The position numbers and the translations under genes were made by a program. Of a stretch of 64,000 bases of DNA, positions 54,562 to 62,209 are shown piece by piece (positions within the stretch are counted from its first letter, which is position 1; each line of letters begins with the position of its first letter). Source of the DNA: Mesorhizobium_K marinum (GTDB lineage: Bacteria > Pseudomonadota > Alphaproteobacteria > Rhizobiales > Rhizobiaceae); the NCBI RefSeq assembly GCF_040813715.1, contig NZ_JBFOCH010000002.1; one strand, written 5' to 3'. The notes under the pieces were generated by a model. The model had not been told where the DNA came from. It worked only from the letters and a program-made list of their open reading frames with translations, and did not search any database.

Positions 54562-55305
54562 ATGGCAAGCGTCCTGCTCGAAAACGTCGCCCTCGACTTC
54601 CCGATCTACGGGTCGACCACCCAGTCGCTGAAGCGCCGCGTGGCGAAGGCGCTGGTCGGCGGCGCCATCGAGAAGTCGGGCTCCAAGGTGACGCTGGTGC
54701 ACGCTTTGTCGGACGTCAGCCTCGTGCTGGAGCCCGGCGACCGGATCGGTCTCGTCGGCCACAACGGCGCCGGCAAGACGAGCCTGCTGCGGTTGATCGC
54801 CGGGATCTACGAACCCACCGGCGGGCGGCTTGAGGTCGTCGGCCGCATCACGCCGCTGCTGGACATCGGGCACGGCGTCGACCCGGATGCGACGGGCTAT
54901 GAAAACATCGTCCTGCGCGGCCTCTATCTCGGTCGCAACAGGCGCGAGATCGACACCGCCATGCCGGCCATCGCCGAGTTCAGCGGCCTCGGCGATTTCC
55001 TGGAACTGCCTGTGCGGACCTATTCCGCCGGCATGACCTCGCGGCTGCTGTTTTCCGCCTCGACGCATTTCCCGAGCGATGTCCTTTTGATCGACGAGGG
55101 CATCGTCGTTGGCGACGAGGATTTCCAGGCGAGGGCGATCGAGCGCCTCGACGGACTTGTCGGCCAGGCCGGCATCCTGATGATCAGCAGCCATGCGACG
55201 GACATCCTGGAACGCTACTGCACCAAGGCTGTCAGGATGGCTGGCGGACGCATCGTGGCGACCGAACCGATTTCGGCCTCGGAAGGTCCGGAGGTCGCGA
55301 GCTGA
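54562..55305 (+). CDS. wzt: Polysaccharide ABC exporter ATPase (Wzt N-domain only)
   Basis: 247 residues. Walker A GLVGHNGAGKTSLLRLIAG, GYENIVLRGLYLGRNRREID, signature YSAGMTSRLLFSAS, Walker B VLLIDEGIVVGDEDF and H-loop ISSHATDIL. It stops soon after the ATPase domain, so it lacks the C-terminal carbohydrate-binding domain that many O-antigen Wzt proteins carry. The next gene, one base away, encodes a GH99-like protein whose C-terminal part is a beta-rich domain. That arrangement might replace the missing module. Confidence 0.87.
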   Translation: MASVLLENVALDFPIYGSTTQSLKRRVAKALVGGAIEKSGSKVTLVHALSDVSLVLEPGDRIGLVGHNGAGKTSLLRLIAGIYEPTGGRLEVVGRITPLLDIGHGVDPDATGYENIVLRGLYLGRNRREIDTAMPAIAEFSGLGDFLELPVRTYSAGMTSRLLFSASTHFPSDVLLIDEGIVVGDEDFQARAIERLDGLVGQAGILMISSHATDILERYCTKAVRMAGGRIVATEPISASEGPEVAS

Positions 55306-55306
55306 A

Positions 55307-56776
55307 ATGGCGGGTGGTTTTCAGAAATCAGTCGGCCTGATGCGGTCTGTCAGCAGTCCGGCGGCGGAGGCACAGCTGCCGCGACGGCCGCATGTCGGCA
55401 TCTACCTCTACGGCTGGTACGACGAAGAAAAATGGACCAGCCACCGGTTTCCGCTCCGTCCGCAGATCGGCTTTTACCGGTCGGGCGACCCGCTCTTGGC
55501 ACGCTGGCAGGTCGAGCAGATCGCCCGGACGGGAGTCGATTTCGTCGTCTTCGAGATGGTGCCCCACAGCGACCACAGCTTCGAGCAGATCTGCAGCCAT
55601 GTCCGAAACTGCCTGCCGCTGCTTGCCGAACGCGGCATCGGATATTCCTTCCTTGTCGACATGGCGATCTTCCGGGAAATCGCCGAACCTTTCCGGATCT
55701 ATTCGGAGACGCTGGAACGGCTTGCCGGCGAAGGCTGGCTCGAGGGTTGCTTCGACTGCGCCGAACTGGGCAAGCCGCTCTTTCACTTCGCGCCAAAGGT
55801 TGGACAGGTCGCCGAACTCCGGGAACTGGCGCCGTCGCAGATGGATTGGTGGGCCTGCACCTGGTCGCCCGAATGGGGCCACATACGCCCGGAGACCTAT
55901 CCGGACGGCGTCCGGCATGTCCTCGGAGCGGATTGGGAAGACGCGTTGGCCCGCGGCGTCACGCTGCGGGAATCGCTGGAAGGGAACGGCTACTTCCCGT
56001 TCTGGACCTCCAATGGGGAAATGCCGGTCATGAACGGCGTGGCGGCGGTCGCCGCGGGCTACGACGACCTGATGCTCGAGCGGGATCCCCAGTTGTCGCC
56101 GCCTCTCGACCATGATGACGGGCGCACCCTCGAAACGCAGTTCCGCAACGCCCAGGCAAACGATGCCCACACCGTGATCGTCTATGGCTGGAACGAATAT
56201 TTCGAAACCGCCGTCATCGAGCCGACCCTCGATTGGGGCGATTTCTATCTCCGCCTGACAAGCCATTTCGTGTCGCAATTGAAGTCGGGAGAGCCAATCG
56301 GCAGGCCGGACTGGGCGACAAGGCCGGAACCCGCGAAACCCCTCTACCTGACCCCGGATCTGGCGAAGGCGGGGGCGTCGCATCCCGATGGCCTGCCCCG
56401 CTGGGACCGGGACGAATGGAAGGCCGAGTTCGGGGGTGCGGTGTCGATCCGCCGTGCCGGCGACCGGCTCAGCCTGGACGGGATTTGCGTGATGAACACG
56501 GGGATCAGAAGCTGGTCCATCGCCAGCGAGAAGGATCCCATCCGCCTGGGCGTGCGGCTTTTCGACGGCTTTGGCGCCGTTCAGCGCGAGGGACGTGCGG
56601 CGCTCGCCGCGCAGGACGTGCAGCCTGGCTCGAAGCTGGACTGTTCCATCGAGGTCGACGTTTCCGGCCTGCCGGCGGCGCGCTACCGCGCGGAGATCGG
56701 CGTCGTCTGGGAGAACAGGATGTGGTTCCACCCAAAGGGTGGCCTACCGCTCGTCTGCGATGTGGAGATTAGCTAG
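55307..56776 (+). CDS. GH99-like (WbsX-type) protein with C-terminal beta-sandwich
   Basis: 489 residues. The GH99/WbsX-like barrel covers about 25-330: RPHVGIYLYGWYDEEKWTSH, QIARTGVDFVVFEMVPHSDH, GYFPFWTSNGEMPVMNGVAA and, near its end, TVIVYGWNEYFETAVIEPTL with the paired acidic residues. Residues about 370-489 form a beta-rich domain (SLDGICVMNTGIRSWSI, IRLGVRLFDGFGAV, DCSIEVDVSGLPAARYRAEI), close in pattern to the Wzt C-terminal glycan-binding sandwich. ATG one base after wzt. No signal peptide, so it may act on the nascent glycan in the cytoplasm. Activity unknown. Confidence 0.78.
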   Translation: MAGGFQKSVGLMRSVSSPAAEAQLPRRPHVGIYLYGWYDEEKWTSHRFPLRPQIGFYRSGDPLLARWQVEQIARTGVDFVVFEMVPHSDHSFEQICSHVRNCLPLLAERGIGYSFLVDMAIFREIAEPFRIYSETLERLAGEGWLEGCFDCAELGKPLFHFAPKVGQVAELRELAPSQMDWWACTWSPEWGHIRPETYPDGVRHVLGADWEDALARGVTLRESLEGNGYFPFWTSNGEMPVMNGVAAVAAGYDDLMLERDPQLSPPLDHDDGRTLETQFRNAQANDAHTVIVYGWNEYFETAVIEPTLDWGDFYLRLTSHFVSQLKSGEPIGRPDWATRPEPAKPLYLTPDLAKAGASHPDGLPRWDRDEWKAEFGGAVSIRRAGDRLSLDGICVMNTGIRSWSIASEKDPIRLGVRLFDGFGAVQREGRAALAAQDVQPGSKLDCSIEVDVSGLPAARYRAEIGVVWENRMWFHPKGGLPLVCDVEIS

Positions 56777-56832
56777 CAGTCTTTCGCATGCGCCGACTTG
56801 GCGTCAGGCGACAGTTGGCGCCGACACGCGAT

Positions 56833-56991
56833 CAGTTCGGCCTTGCGCCCATTACCGGCGACGGCCGCCGCACTGGATTGCGGCGGCCTCCGTCCGTCAG
56901 CGCGCGCCCANNNCAGTTCGGCCTTGCGCCCATTACCGGCGACGGCCGCCGCACTGGATTGCGGCGGCCTCCGTCCGTCAGCGCGCGCCCA
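56833..56991. repeat. Contig overlap over a terminator hairpin (NNN at 56911-56913)
   Basis: 78 identical bases at 56833-56910 and 56914-56991 between two convergent genes. The 201-base gap 56777-56977 holds no gene. Confidence 0.9.
56860..56894. terminator. Bidirectional terminator-like hairpin
   Basis: GCCGCCGC (56864-56871) pairs with GCGGCGGC (56880-56887) across an 8-base loop, and GAC/GTC extend it outward around a small bulge. It sits between the convergent GH99-like and FAH-hydrolase genes. The second copy at 56941 is a contig duplicate. Confidence 0.6.
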
Positions 56992-57826
56992 CCATGCGAT
57001 GGGTCTGCTCGCCGAGCCCTTCGATTCCGAGTTTCACGACCTGACCTTCGCGCAGGAAGACGGGGTCCGGCTTCTGGCCCAGGCCGACGCCGGGCGGGGT
57101 GCCTGTGGCGATGACGTCGCCCGGATGGAGGGTAAAGCAGAAGCTGACATACTCGACCAGGGTCGCGACGTCGAAGATCATCGTCCTGGTCGAGCCGTCC
57201 TGGTAGCGTTTGCCATCGACATCCGCGAACATGCGCAGCGCCTGAGGATCCGCCACCTCGTCACGGGTGACGAGCCAGGGCCCGATCGGGCCGAAGGTTT
57301 CGAAGCCCTTGCCCTTGTCCCAGACGCCGCCGCGATGCGATTGCCATTCGCGCTCGGAGACGTCGTTGATGAGCGTGTAGCCTGCGACATGCTCGAACGC
57401 GCGTTCCTTCGGCACGCGGCGCGCGAGCGAACCGATGACGATGCCGAGTTCGACTTCCCAGTCCATGCGCGTGGCGCCGGGCGGGATGATGGTGTCGTCG
57501 TCGGGGCCGCAGACGGCGCTCAGCGACTTCAGGAACAGAATAGGCTCCTTGGGGATGGGCGAGCCTGTCTCGGCCGCGTGGTCGGCATAGTTCAGGCCGA
57601 CGCAGACGAAGTTGCGGGTCGGCATGACCGCCGGGCCGAGCCTGGGTGATCCCTCGGCGCGGGGAAGCGTGGCCGGGTCGATTGCGGCGAGGCGGGCGAG
57701 GCCGTCCGGCGAGAGCGTATCGCCGGCGATATCGGGAACGATGCCGCTCAGGTCGCGGATGGAGCCGGCGGCGTCGAGGAGGCCGGGCTTCTCAAGGCCG
57801 GGTTCGCCGTATCGCAGGAGCTTCAT
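56978..57826 (-). CDS. FAH-family hydrolase (probable 2,4-diketo-3-deoxy-sugar acid hydrolase)
   Basis: 282-residue member of the fumarylacetoacetate hydrolase superfamily. It has the short N-terminal domain starting MKLLRYGEPGLEKPGLLDAA, then FVCVGLNYADHAAETG, the metal ligands in RMDWEVELGIVIG, YTLINDVSEREWQ, KGFETFGPIGPWLV, and PGDVIATGTPPGVG. Members beside SDR enzymes cleave 2,4-diketo-3-deoxy-L-rhamnonate or -fuconate; ureidoglycolate lyase is the usual default name. ATG at 57826. It follows the SDR gene by 43 bp. Confidence 0.82.
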   Translation of the reverse strand: MKLLRYGEPGLEKPGLLDAAGSIRDLSGIVPDIAGDTLSPDGLARLAAIDPATLPRAEGSPRLGPAVMPTRNFVCVGLNYADHAAETGSPIPKEPILFLKSLSAVCGPDDDTIIPPGATRMDWEVELGIVIGSLARRVPKERAFEHVAGYTLINDVSEREWQSHRGGVWDKGKGFETFGPIGPWLVTRDEVADPQALRMFADVDGKRYQDGSTRTMIFDVATLVEYVSFCFTLHPGDVIATGTPPGVGLGQKPDPVFLREGQVVKLGIEGLGEQTHRMVGAR

Positions 57827-57869
57827 GGTGTTCTTGCCTTCTTTTTGGATCGGATGCGCGCTGGCGCGA

Positions 57870-58673
57870 TTAGCTGTAGGAGCCGGCGTCGAGAGCCGTC
57901 TTGCGATAGGCCGCGCCCATCACGAAGCCGCCGTCGATGACGACGTCCTCGCCGGTGATCATCGCGGCGTCGTCGCTGGCGAGGAAGTAGACCAGCGAAG
58001 CGACCTCCGACACCTCCACCGCGCGGCCTGCCGGGGTCAGGTCGAGCATCGACTTCAGGTGCGGCGCGTTCCGGTTGAGGTCGGTGACGACGAGTCCGGG
58101 GCAGACGCTGTTGACGCGGATGCGGGCGCTGGCGAATTCCAGCGCCGCCGAGCGGGTCAGCCCGCGCAGGCCCCATTTGCTCGCGGTGTAGGCCGGGTCC
58201 GGATGTCCCGAGAAGCCGGAATTCGAGGAGATGTTGACGATCGCGCCGCCTCCCCCTGCCGCCATCAGCGGTGCGACGGCCTTGATACCGAGGAAGGCGC
58301 CGGTGAGGTTGACGCCGATCACCGCGCTCCAATCCTCGATCGTCGATTGCGCGATCGTCTTTCGGCGGATGATCCCGGCGTTGTTAACGAGCACGTCGAG
58401 GCGTCCAGCCCACTCGCGAGCCGTCGTCACGATGGCTTCCCATTGCGCCGCGTCGGTCACGTCGAGGCTCTGGAAGCGGACGTCGAGCCCATCCGCGCGC
58501 ATGGCGGCGGCCGCCGCCTCGCCGTCCGTTTCGAGGACGTCGGCGAGGATCACTTTGGCGCCGTGTCGGGCGAAAAGCCGTGCCTCCTCAAGGCCTTGGC
58601 CGCGCGCTGCGCCCGTCACCACGGCGAGGGAGCCCTTCATGCGCTCATCGATTGTCGCGCGCTCGTTCTGCAT
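57870..58673 (-). CDS. Short-chain dehydrogenase/reductase
   Basis: 267 residues from the ATG at 58673, which has GGAGAGG upstream; longer starts run into the divergent promoter. Rossmann motif VTGAARGQGLEEARLFA, ILADV, LDVLVNNAGIIRRK, VNISSNSGFSG with the catalytic Ser, and YTASKWGLRG with Tyr and Lys. Forms an operon with the FAH hydrolase and could oxidise 2-keto-3-deoxy-aldonate to the diketo acid that the hydrolase cleaves. Faces the TRAP operon. Confidence 0.85.
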   Translation of the reverse strand: MQNERATIDERMKGSLAVVTGAARGQGLEEARLFARHGAKVILADVLETDGEAAAAAMRADGLDVRFQSLDVTDAAQWEAIVTTAREWAGRLDVLVNNAGIIRRKTIAQSTIEDWSAVIGVNLTGAFLGIKAVAPLMAAGGGGAIVNISSNSGFSGHPDPAYTASKWGLRGLTRSAALEFASARIRVNSVCPGLVVTDLNRNAPHLKSMLDLTPAGRAVEVSEVASLVYFLASDDAAMITGEDVVIDGGFVMGAAYRKTALDAGSYS

Positions 58674-58710
58674 CGTCCGCCTCTCCTCACCTTGGGGCAA
58701 CCAGGTATCA

Positions 58711-58726
58711 CAATTTGCGAAAATTG
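58711..58726. promoter_or_regulatory. Candidate IclR-type operator
   Basis: Perfect inverted repeat CAATTT-GCGA-AAATTG in the 250-bp divergent region between the SDR and TRAP genes. A related CAAATTGCGC lies near 58779. The IclR regulator encoded at 63500 is the natural candidate to bind here. Confidence 0.4.
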
Positions 58727-58884
58727 ATCCCTGATCACGCCTTGTCGCACATCGTGTGTGAACGCAAGTGAAATAAGCAAATTGCGCATACTCAATCGGC
58801 AGTTTGGTCTTCAGTCGGTGCACTGCAACGAAGCTGCCTGCAAAAAAATGTTGCACAATGTGAGAATTTTGATATCGACGAGCG

Positions 58885-59623
58885 GCGGAGGGACGACGAA
58901 GGCCTTCCGGTCCAACGGGAGGAAAATATGCGGTTTTCATGGATGGCGGCATGTGCCGTCGGCGCACTGCTTTCGTACGTCGCTGTCGGATCTGCGGCGG
59001 CTCAGACGATCAAATTCAGCTACCCTGTCGCCAACAGCAATCCGATGGGCCAGACGATCGACCGTTTCGGCGAGATCGTCGCCGAGAAGACGGCCGGCGC
59101 ACTGCGCGTCCAGGGTTTTCCCGATGCCCANACGGAGGGCCGACGAAGACATTCCGGTCCAACGGGAGGAAAATATGCGGTTTTCATGGAAGGCGGCATG
59201 CGCCGTCGGCGCACTGCTTTCGTACGTCGCTGTCGGATCTGCGGCGGCTCAGACGATCAAATTCAGCTACCCTGTCGCCAACAGCAATCCGATGGGCCAG
59301 ACGATCGACCGTTTCGGCGAGATCGTCGCCGAGAAGACGGCCGGCGCACTGCGCGTCCAGGGTTTTCCCGATGCCCAACTCGGCAATGAAATCCAGACNA
59401 TGCGGTTTTCATGGATGGCGGCATGTGCCGTCGGCGCACTGCTTTCGTACGTCGCTGTCGGATCTGCGGCGGCTCAGACGATCAAATTCAGCTACCCTGT
59501 CGCCAACAGCAATCCGATGGGCCAGACGATCGACCGTTTCGGCGAGATCGTCGCCGAGAAGACGGCCGGCGCACTGCGCGTCCAGGGTTTTCCCGATGCC
59601 CAACTCGGCAATGAAATCCAGAC
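58885..59623. repeat. Three copies of the dctP 5' end (N at 59131 and 59399)
   Basis: The same start region, beginning near GGAGG-AAAATATGCGG, appears at 58885-59130, 59132-59398 and from 59400. ATG positions are 58928, 59175 and 59400. The second copy differs by several bases, including a Met/Lys change at codon 6. These are contig ends from variant sequences. Confidence 0.9.
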
Positions 59624-60407
59624 CGTTTCCTCGGCGCAGGGCGGCATCGTCGAGATGGGCGTGACGTCGACGGCCGGCTTTGCCGGAACCGTCGCCGAGT
59701 TTGACCTGTTCAACATGCCGTTTATCTTCGCCAATGACCGCGTGCTCGAGCGCATGATGCGCGGCAAGGCGGTCGGGCAGATGCTCGAGAAGGCCGGCGC
59801 AGTCAATCTCGTCGGCCTGTGCCTTTGGGATTATGGGTTCCGCAACTTCACGAACAATCGCGGACCCATCAACGGGATCGACGATCTCAGCGGCCTGCGC
59901 ATGCGCACGATCCAGAACCGCGTGTACCTCGATTCGCTTGCCGCGCTCGGCGTGAACCCGAACCCGCTGCCGTTCCCCGAGACCTACGGCGCGCTCGAGA
60001 CCGGTGCCATCGACTCGAACGAGATCGCCAACTCCGTCACGCGCTCGACCTCCTTCTACGAGGTTCAGAAGTACCTGACCGAGAGCCGCCATTTCGCGAC
60101 GGCCGCCGTCGTCTATGTCGGCAAGCGCTTCTGGGATCAGCTCTCCGCCGACCAGCAGGGCGCGCTGCGCGCTTCCTGCGACGAGGCCGCCGCGTTCAAT
60201 CGCGAGATCATCACGACGTCGGGTGCCGAAACCCTCGCCTACCTCGCCGAGAAGGGCATGCAGGTCAACGAGATCCCGGCCGAGAACATGGCTGCGATCA
60301 AGGCCGCGGTCGCTCCCGTGATCGAGCAGGTGAAGGGTCGCGTGGATGCCGACCTCGTCACGCTCTTCTCGAGCGAACTCGCCGCAGCGGAAGCACAGAC
60401 GAACTGA
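59400..60407 (+). CDS. dctP: TRAP transporter substrate-binding protein (DctP family)
   Basis: 335 residues for the one complete copy; partial 5' copies at 58928 and 59175 are contig overlaps. In the true sequence it is preceded by GGGAGGAAAAT. The signal peptide ends at GSAAAQ. The mature part starts TIKFSYPVANSNPMGQTIDR and has LFNMPFIFANDRVLERMMRG, the ligand-binding GLRMRTIQNRVYLDSLAALG with the conserved Arg, and PLPFPETYGALETGAIDSNE. It captures a carboxylate in the periplasm for DctQM. The FAH/SDR neighbours suggest a sugar acid. Confidence 0.9.
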   Translation: MRFSWMAACAVGALLSYVAVGSAAAQTIKFSYPVANSNPMGQTIDRFGEIVAEKTAGALRVQGFPDAQLGNEIQTVSSAQGGIVEMGVTSTAGFAGTVAEFDLFNMPFIFANDRVLERMMRGKAVGQMLEKAGAVNLVGLCLWDYGFRNFTNNRGPINGIDDLSGLRMRTIQNRVYLDSLAALGVNPNPLPFPETYGALETGAIDSNEIANSVTRSTSFYEVQKYLTESRHFATAAVVYVGKRFWDQLSADQQGALRASCDEAAAFNREIITTSGAETLAYLAEKGMQVNEIPAENMAAIKAAVAPVIEQVKGRVDADLVTLFSSELAAAEAQTN

Positions 60408-60466
60408 TGTCTTGAAGCGCGGCCGCCTCGTTCCGGGGCGGCCGTCACCCATCCGGAGCAACGATC

Positions 60467-61219
60467 ATGGTCGAGCGCCTTCTCGAAGGCCGGCGTGCAC
60501 TGGTGACGGGCGTCAGCGACCCCCGCAGCATCGGCTATGGCGTGGCCAGCCTGTTCCTGCGCGCCGGCGCTGAGGTGGCGATCGTCGACCGCGATCCGGA
60601 CAAGGTCGCGGCCACGGCCGCGAGCCTCGGGCAGGGCGCCTTCCCTTTCGCCGCCGACATCGGCGAGGAATCGTCGGTGCTCGCGCTCTTCGGGGCGCTC
60701 CGTGAGCGCTGGGACGGGCTCGACGTGCTCGTGAACAACGCCGGCATCGCGCAGCCCGGCAAGGTCGATGCGATCTCGACGGCGGATTTCGACCGCATGA
60801 TCGGGGTCAACCTGCGCGGGACCTTCCTCGTCAGCCGCGAGGCGGTCGGGCTGATGGCCGCCGGCGCGTCGATCGTCTGCATCGCCTCGATTGCGGCCCA
60901 GCGCGGCGGCGGGCTGATGGGCGGTTCCCACTATGCGGCGTCGAAAGGCGGCGTTGTCGGCCTCGTCCGCGGAATGGCCCGCGACCTCGGCCCGCGCGGC
61001 ATCCGCGTCAATGCGGTCAACCCCGGCGTGATCTGGACCGGCATGACCATCGGCTTCTACGACGACGCCCTCGAAAAGAAGGTGCTCGAACAGATACCGC
61101 TCAACGAATTTGGCACGCCCGAAGATGTCGCCATGGCGTGCCTTTACCTCGGCTCATCGATGTCGCGCTACGTCACGGGCGTCTGCCTGGACGTCAATGG
61201 CGGCATGTACATGAGCTGA
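60467..61219 (+). CDS. Short-chain dehydrogenase/reductase
   Basis: 250 residues. VTGVSDPRSIGYGVASLFLR (cofactor loop), LDVLVNNAGIAQPG, SIVCIASIAAQRGG with the active Ser and YAASKGGVVGLV with Tyr/Lys; the end CLDVNGGMYMS is typical. Located 59 bp after dctP and upstream of a cupin, within the TRAP operon. Likely oxidises the imported acid or its product. Substrate unknown. Confidence 0.86.
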   Translation: MVERLLEGRRALVTGVSDPRSIGYGVASLFLRAGAEVAIVDRDPDKVAATAASLGQGAFPFAADIGEESSVLALFGALRERWDGLDVLVNNAGIAQPGKVDAISTADFDRMIGVNLRGTFLVSREAVGLMAAGASIVCIASIAAQRGGGLMGGSHYAASKGGVVGLVRGMARDLGPRGIRVNAVNPGVIWTGMTIGFYDDALEKKVLEQIPLNEFGTPEDVAMACLYLGSSMSRYVTGVCLDVNGGMYMS

Positions 61220-61260
61220 CCTCCCACGGGCGACCGAAAACGCAGCAAGGAAGAACGAAG

Positions 61261-61689
61261 ATGAATCAGGCCGATGTCAGACCCGTCGTCACGCGAGGGG
61301 GCGCGCTCGACGACCGGACCGGGCAATCCGGGGATTGCGTGCGCCGTTCCGGCGTGAGCCCCCAGCATACGCCGGCTACGAAGATCTGGTTCGGCCAGGT
61401 CAGCAACGAGCCGGGCTTCCGCTCGCCGCCGCATCACCACGGCGAGGCCGAGACAGGCGGCTACGTGCTGCGAGGGCACGGCCGGATCTATTTCGGCGAG
61501 GAGCTGAAGGAATATGTCGATCTCTACGAGGGCGACTTCGTGTTCGTGCCTCCGCACATGGTCCATGTCGAGGTGAACATGAGCATCACCGAGCCGCTGT
61601 TCTGGCTCACCTGCAGGACGCCGGACAACATCGTCGTCAATCTCGACGATGTCCCGGATACGGCGCTCGAGGGCTACCGGCGTCCCTGA
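61261..61689 (+). CDS. Cupin-domain protein
   Basis: 142-residue single cupin from the ATG at 61261 (GGAAG upstream). Metal motif 1 is PPHHHGEAETGGYVLRG and motif 2 PPHMVHVEVN. Proteins like this act as small isomerases, dioxygenases or ligand sensors. Its place between SDR and TRAP membrane genes suggests a catabolic step. Specific role unknown. Confidence 0.8.
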   Translation: MNQADVRPVVTRGGALDDRTGQSGDCVRRSGVSPQHTPATKIWFGQVSNEPGFRSPPHHHGEAETGGYVLRGHGRIYFGEELKEYVDLYEGDFVFVPPHMVHVEVNMSITEPLFWLTCRTPDNIVVNLDDVPDTALEGYRRP

Positions 61690-61714
61690 CGGGATCGAGC
61701 GAGGGAGGAAGGCC

Positions 61715-62209
61715 ATGCTGACGAGGCTCGCGAACGCCTATTTCAAGGCGCTCGATCAGATCGTGGTGATCTGCCTGGCCGGCATGGTCGTCATGGTCTT
61801 CGGCAACGTGGTGCTGCGTTACGGCTTCAACGGCGGCATCACGCAGTCGGAGGAACTGTCGCGCTGGCTGTTCGTCTGGATGGTTTTCTGCGGCGCGATC
61901 GTCGTGCTGCGCGAAGGCGGGCATATCGCGGTCGACATGTTCGTGGCGCGCCTGCCGCGCGCCGTGCGGCAGGCGATCGCGATCCTTGTCACGATCACCA
62001 TGCTCGGCCTCACCTGGCTCGTCATCCAGGGCGCGTTGACGCAGGTCTCGGTCAATCGGACCTCCTTCGCGCCCGCCTCGGGACTGTCCCTCTCCTGGTT
62101 CTTCGCGGCCGGCCTTGTCTTCGGCGTCTCCGCCTTCGCGATCCTGCTGGTGCGCCTGTGGCGCGAGATCCGCGGCGTCGACAAAGGCGCCGGGGAGGGC
62201 GGTCCATGA
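61715..62209 (+). CDS. dctQ: TRAP transporter small permease (DctQ)
   Basis: 164 residues with four membrane segments. YGFNGGITQSEELSRWLFVW and REGGHIAVDMFVARLP are the family hallmarks. ATG at 61715 behind GAGGGAGGAAGG. The stop overlaps the start of dctM by 4 bp. Confidence 0.9.
   Translation: MLTRLANAYFKALDQIVVICLAGMVVMVFGNVVLRYGFNGGITQSEELSRWLFVWMVFCGAIVVLREGGHIAVDMFVARLPRAVRQAIAILVTITMLGLTWLVIQGALTQVSVNRTSFAPASGLSLSWFFAAGLVFGVSAFAILLVRLWREIRGVDKGAGEGGP

Noticed and set aside
58885..59623. Triple tandem repeat of a signal peptide before dctP as a phase-variable system
   Set aside because: Each copy is bounded by an N and includes the upstream ribosome site, as expected for overlapping contig ends from variant strains.
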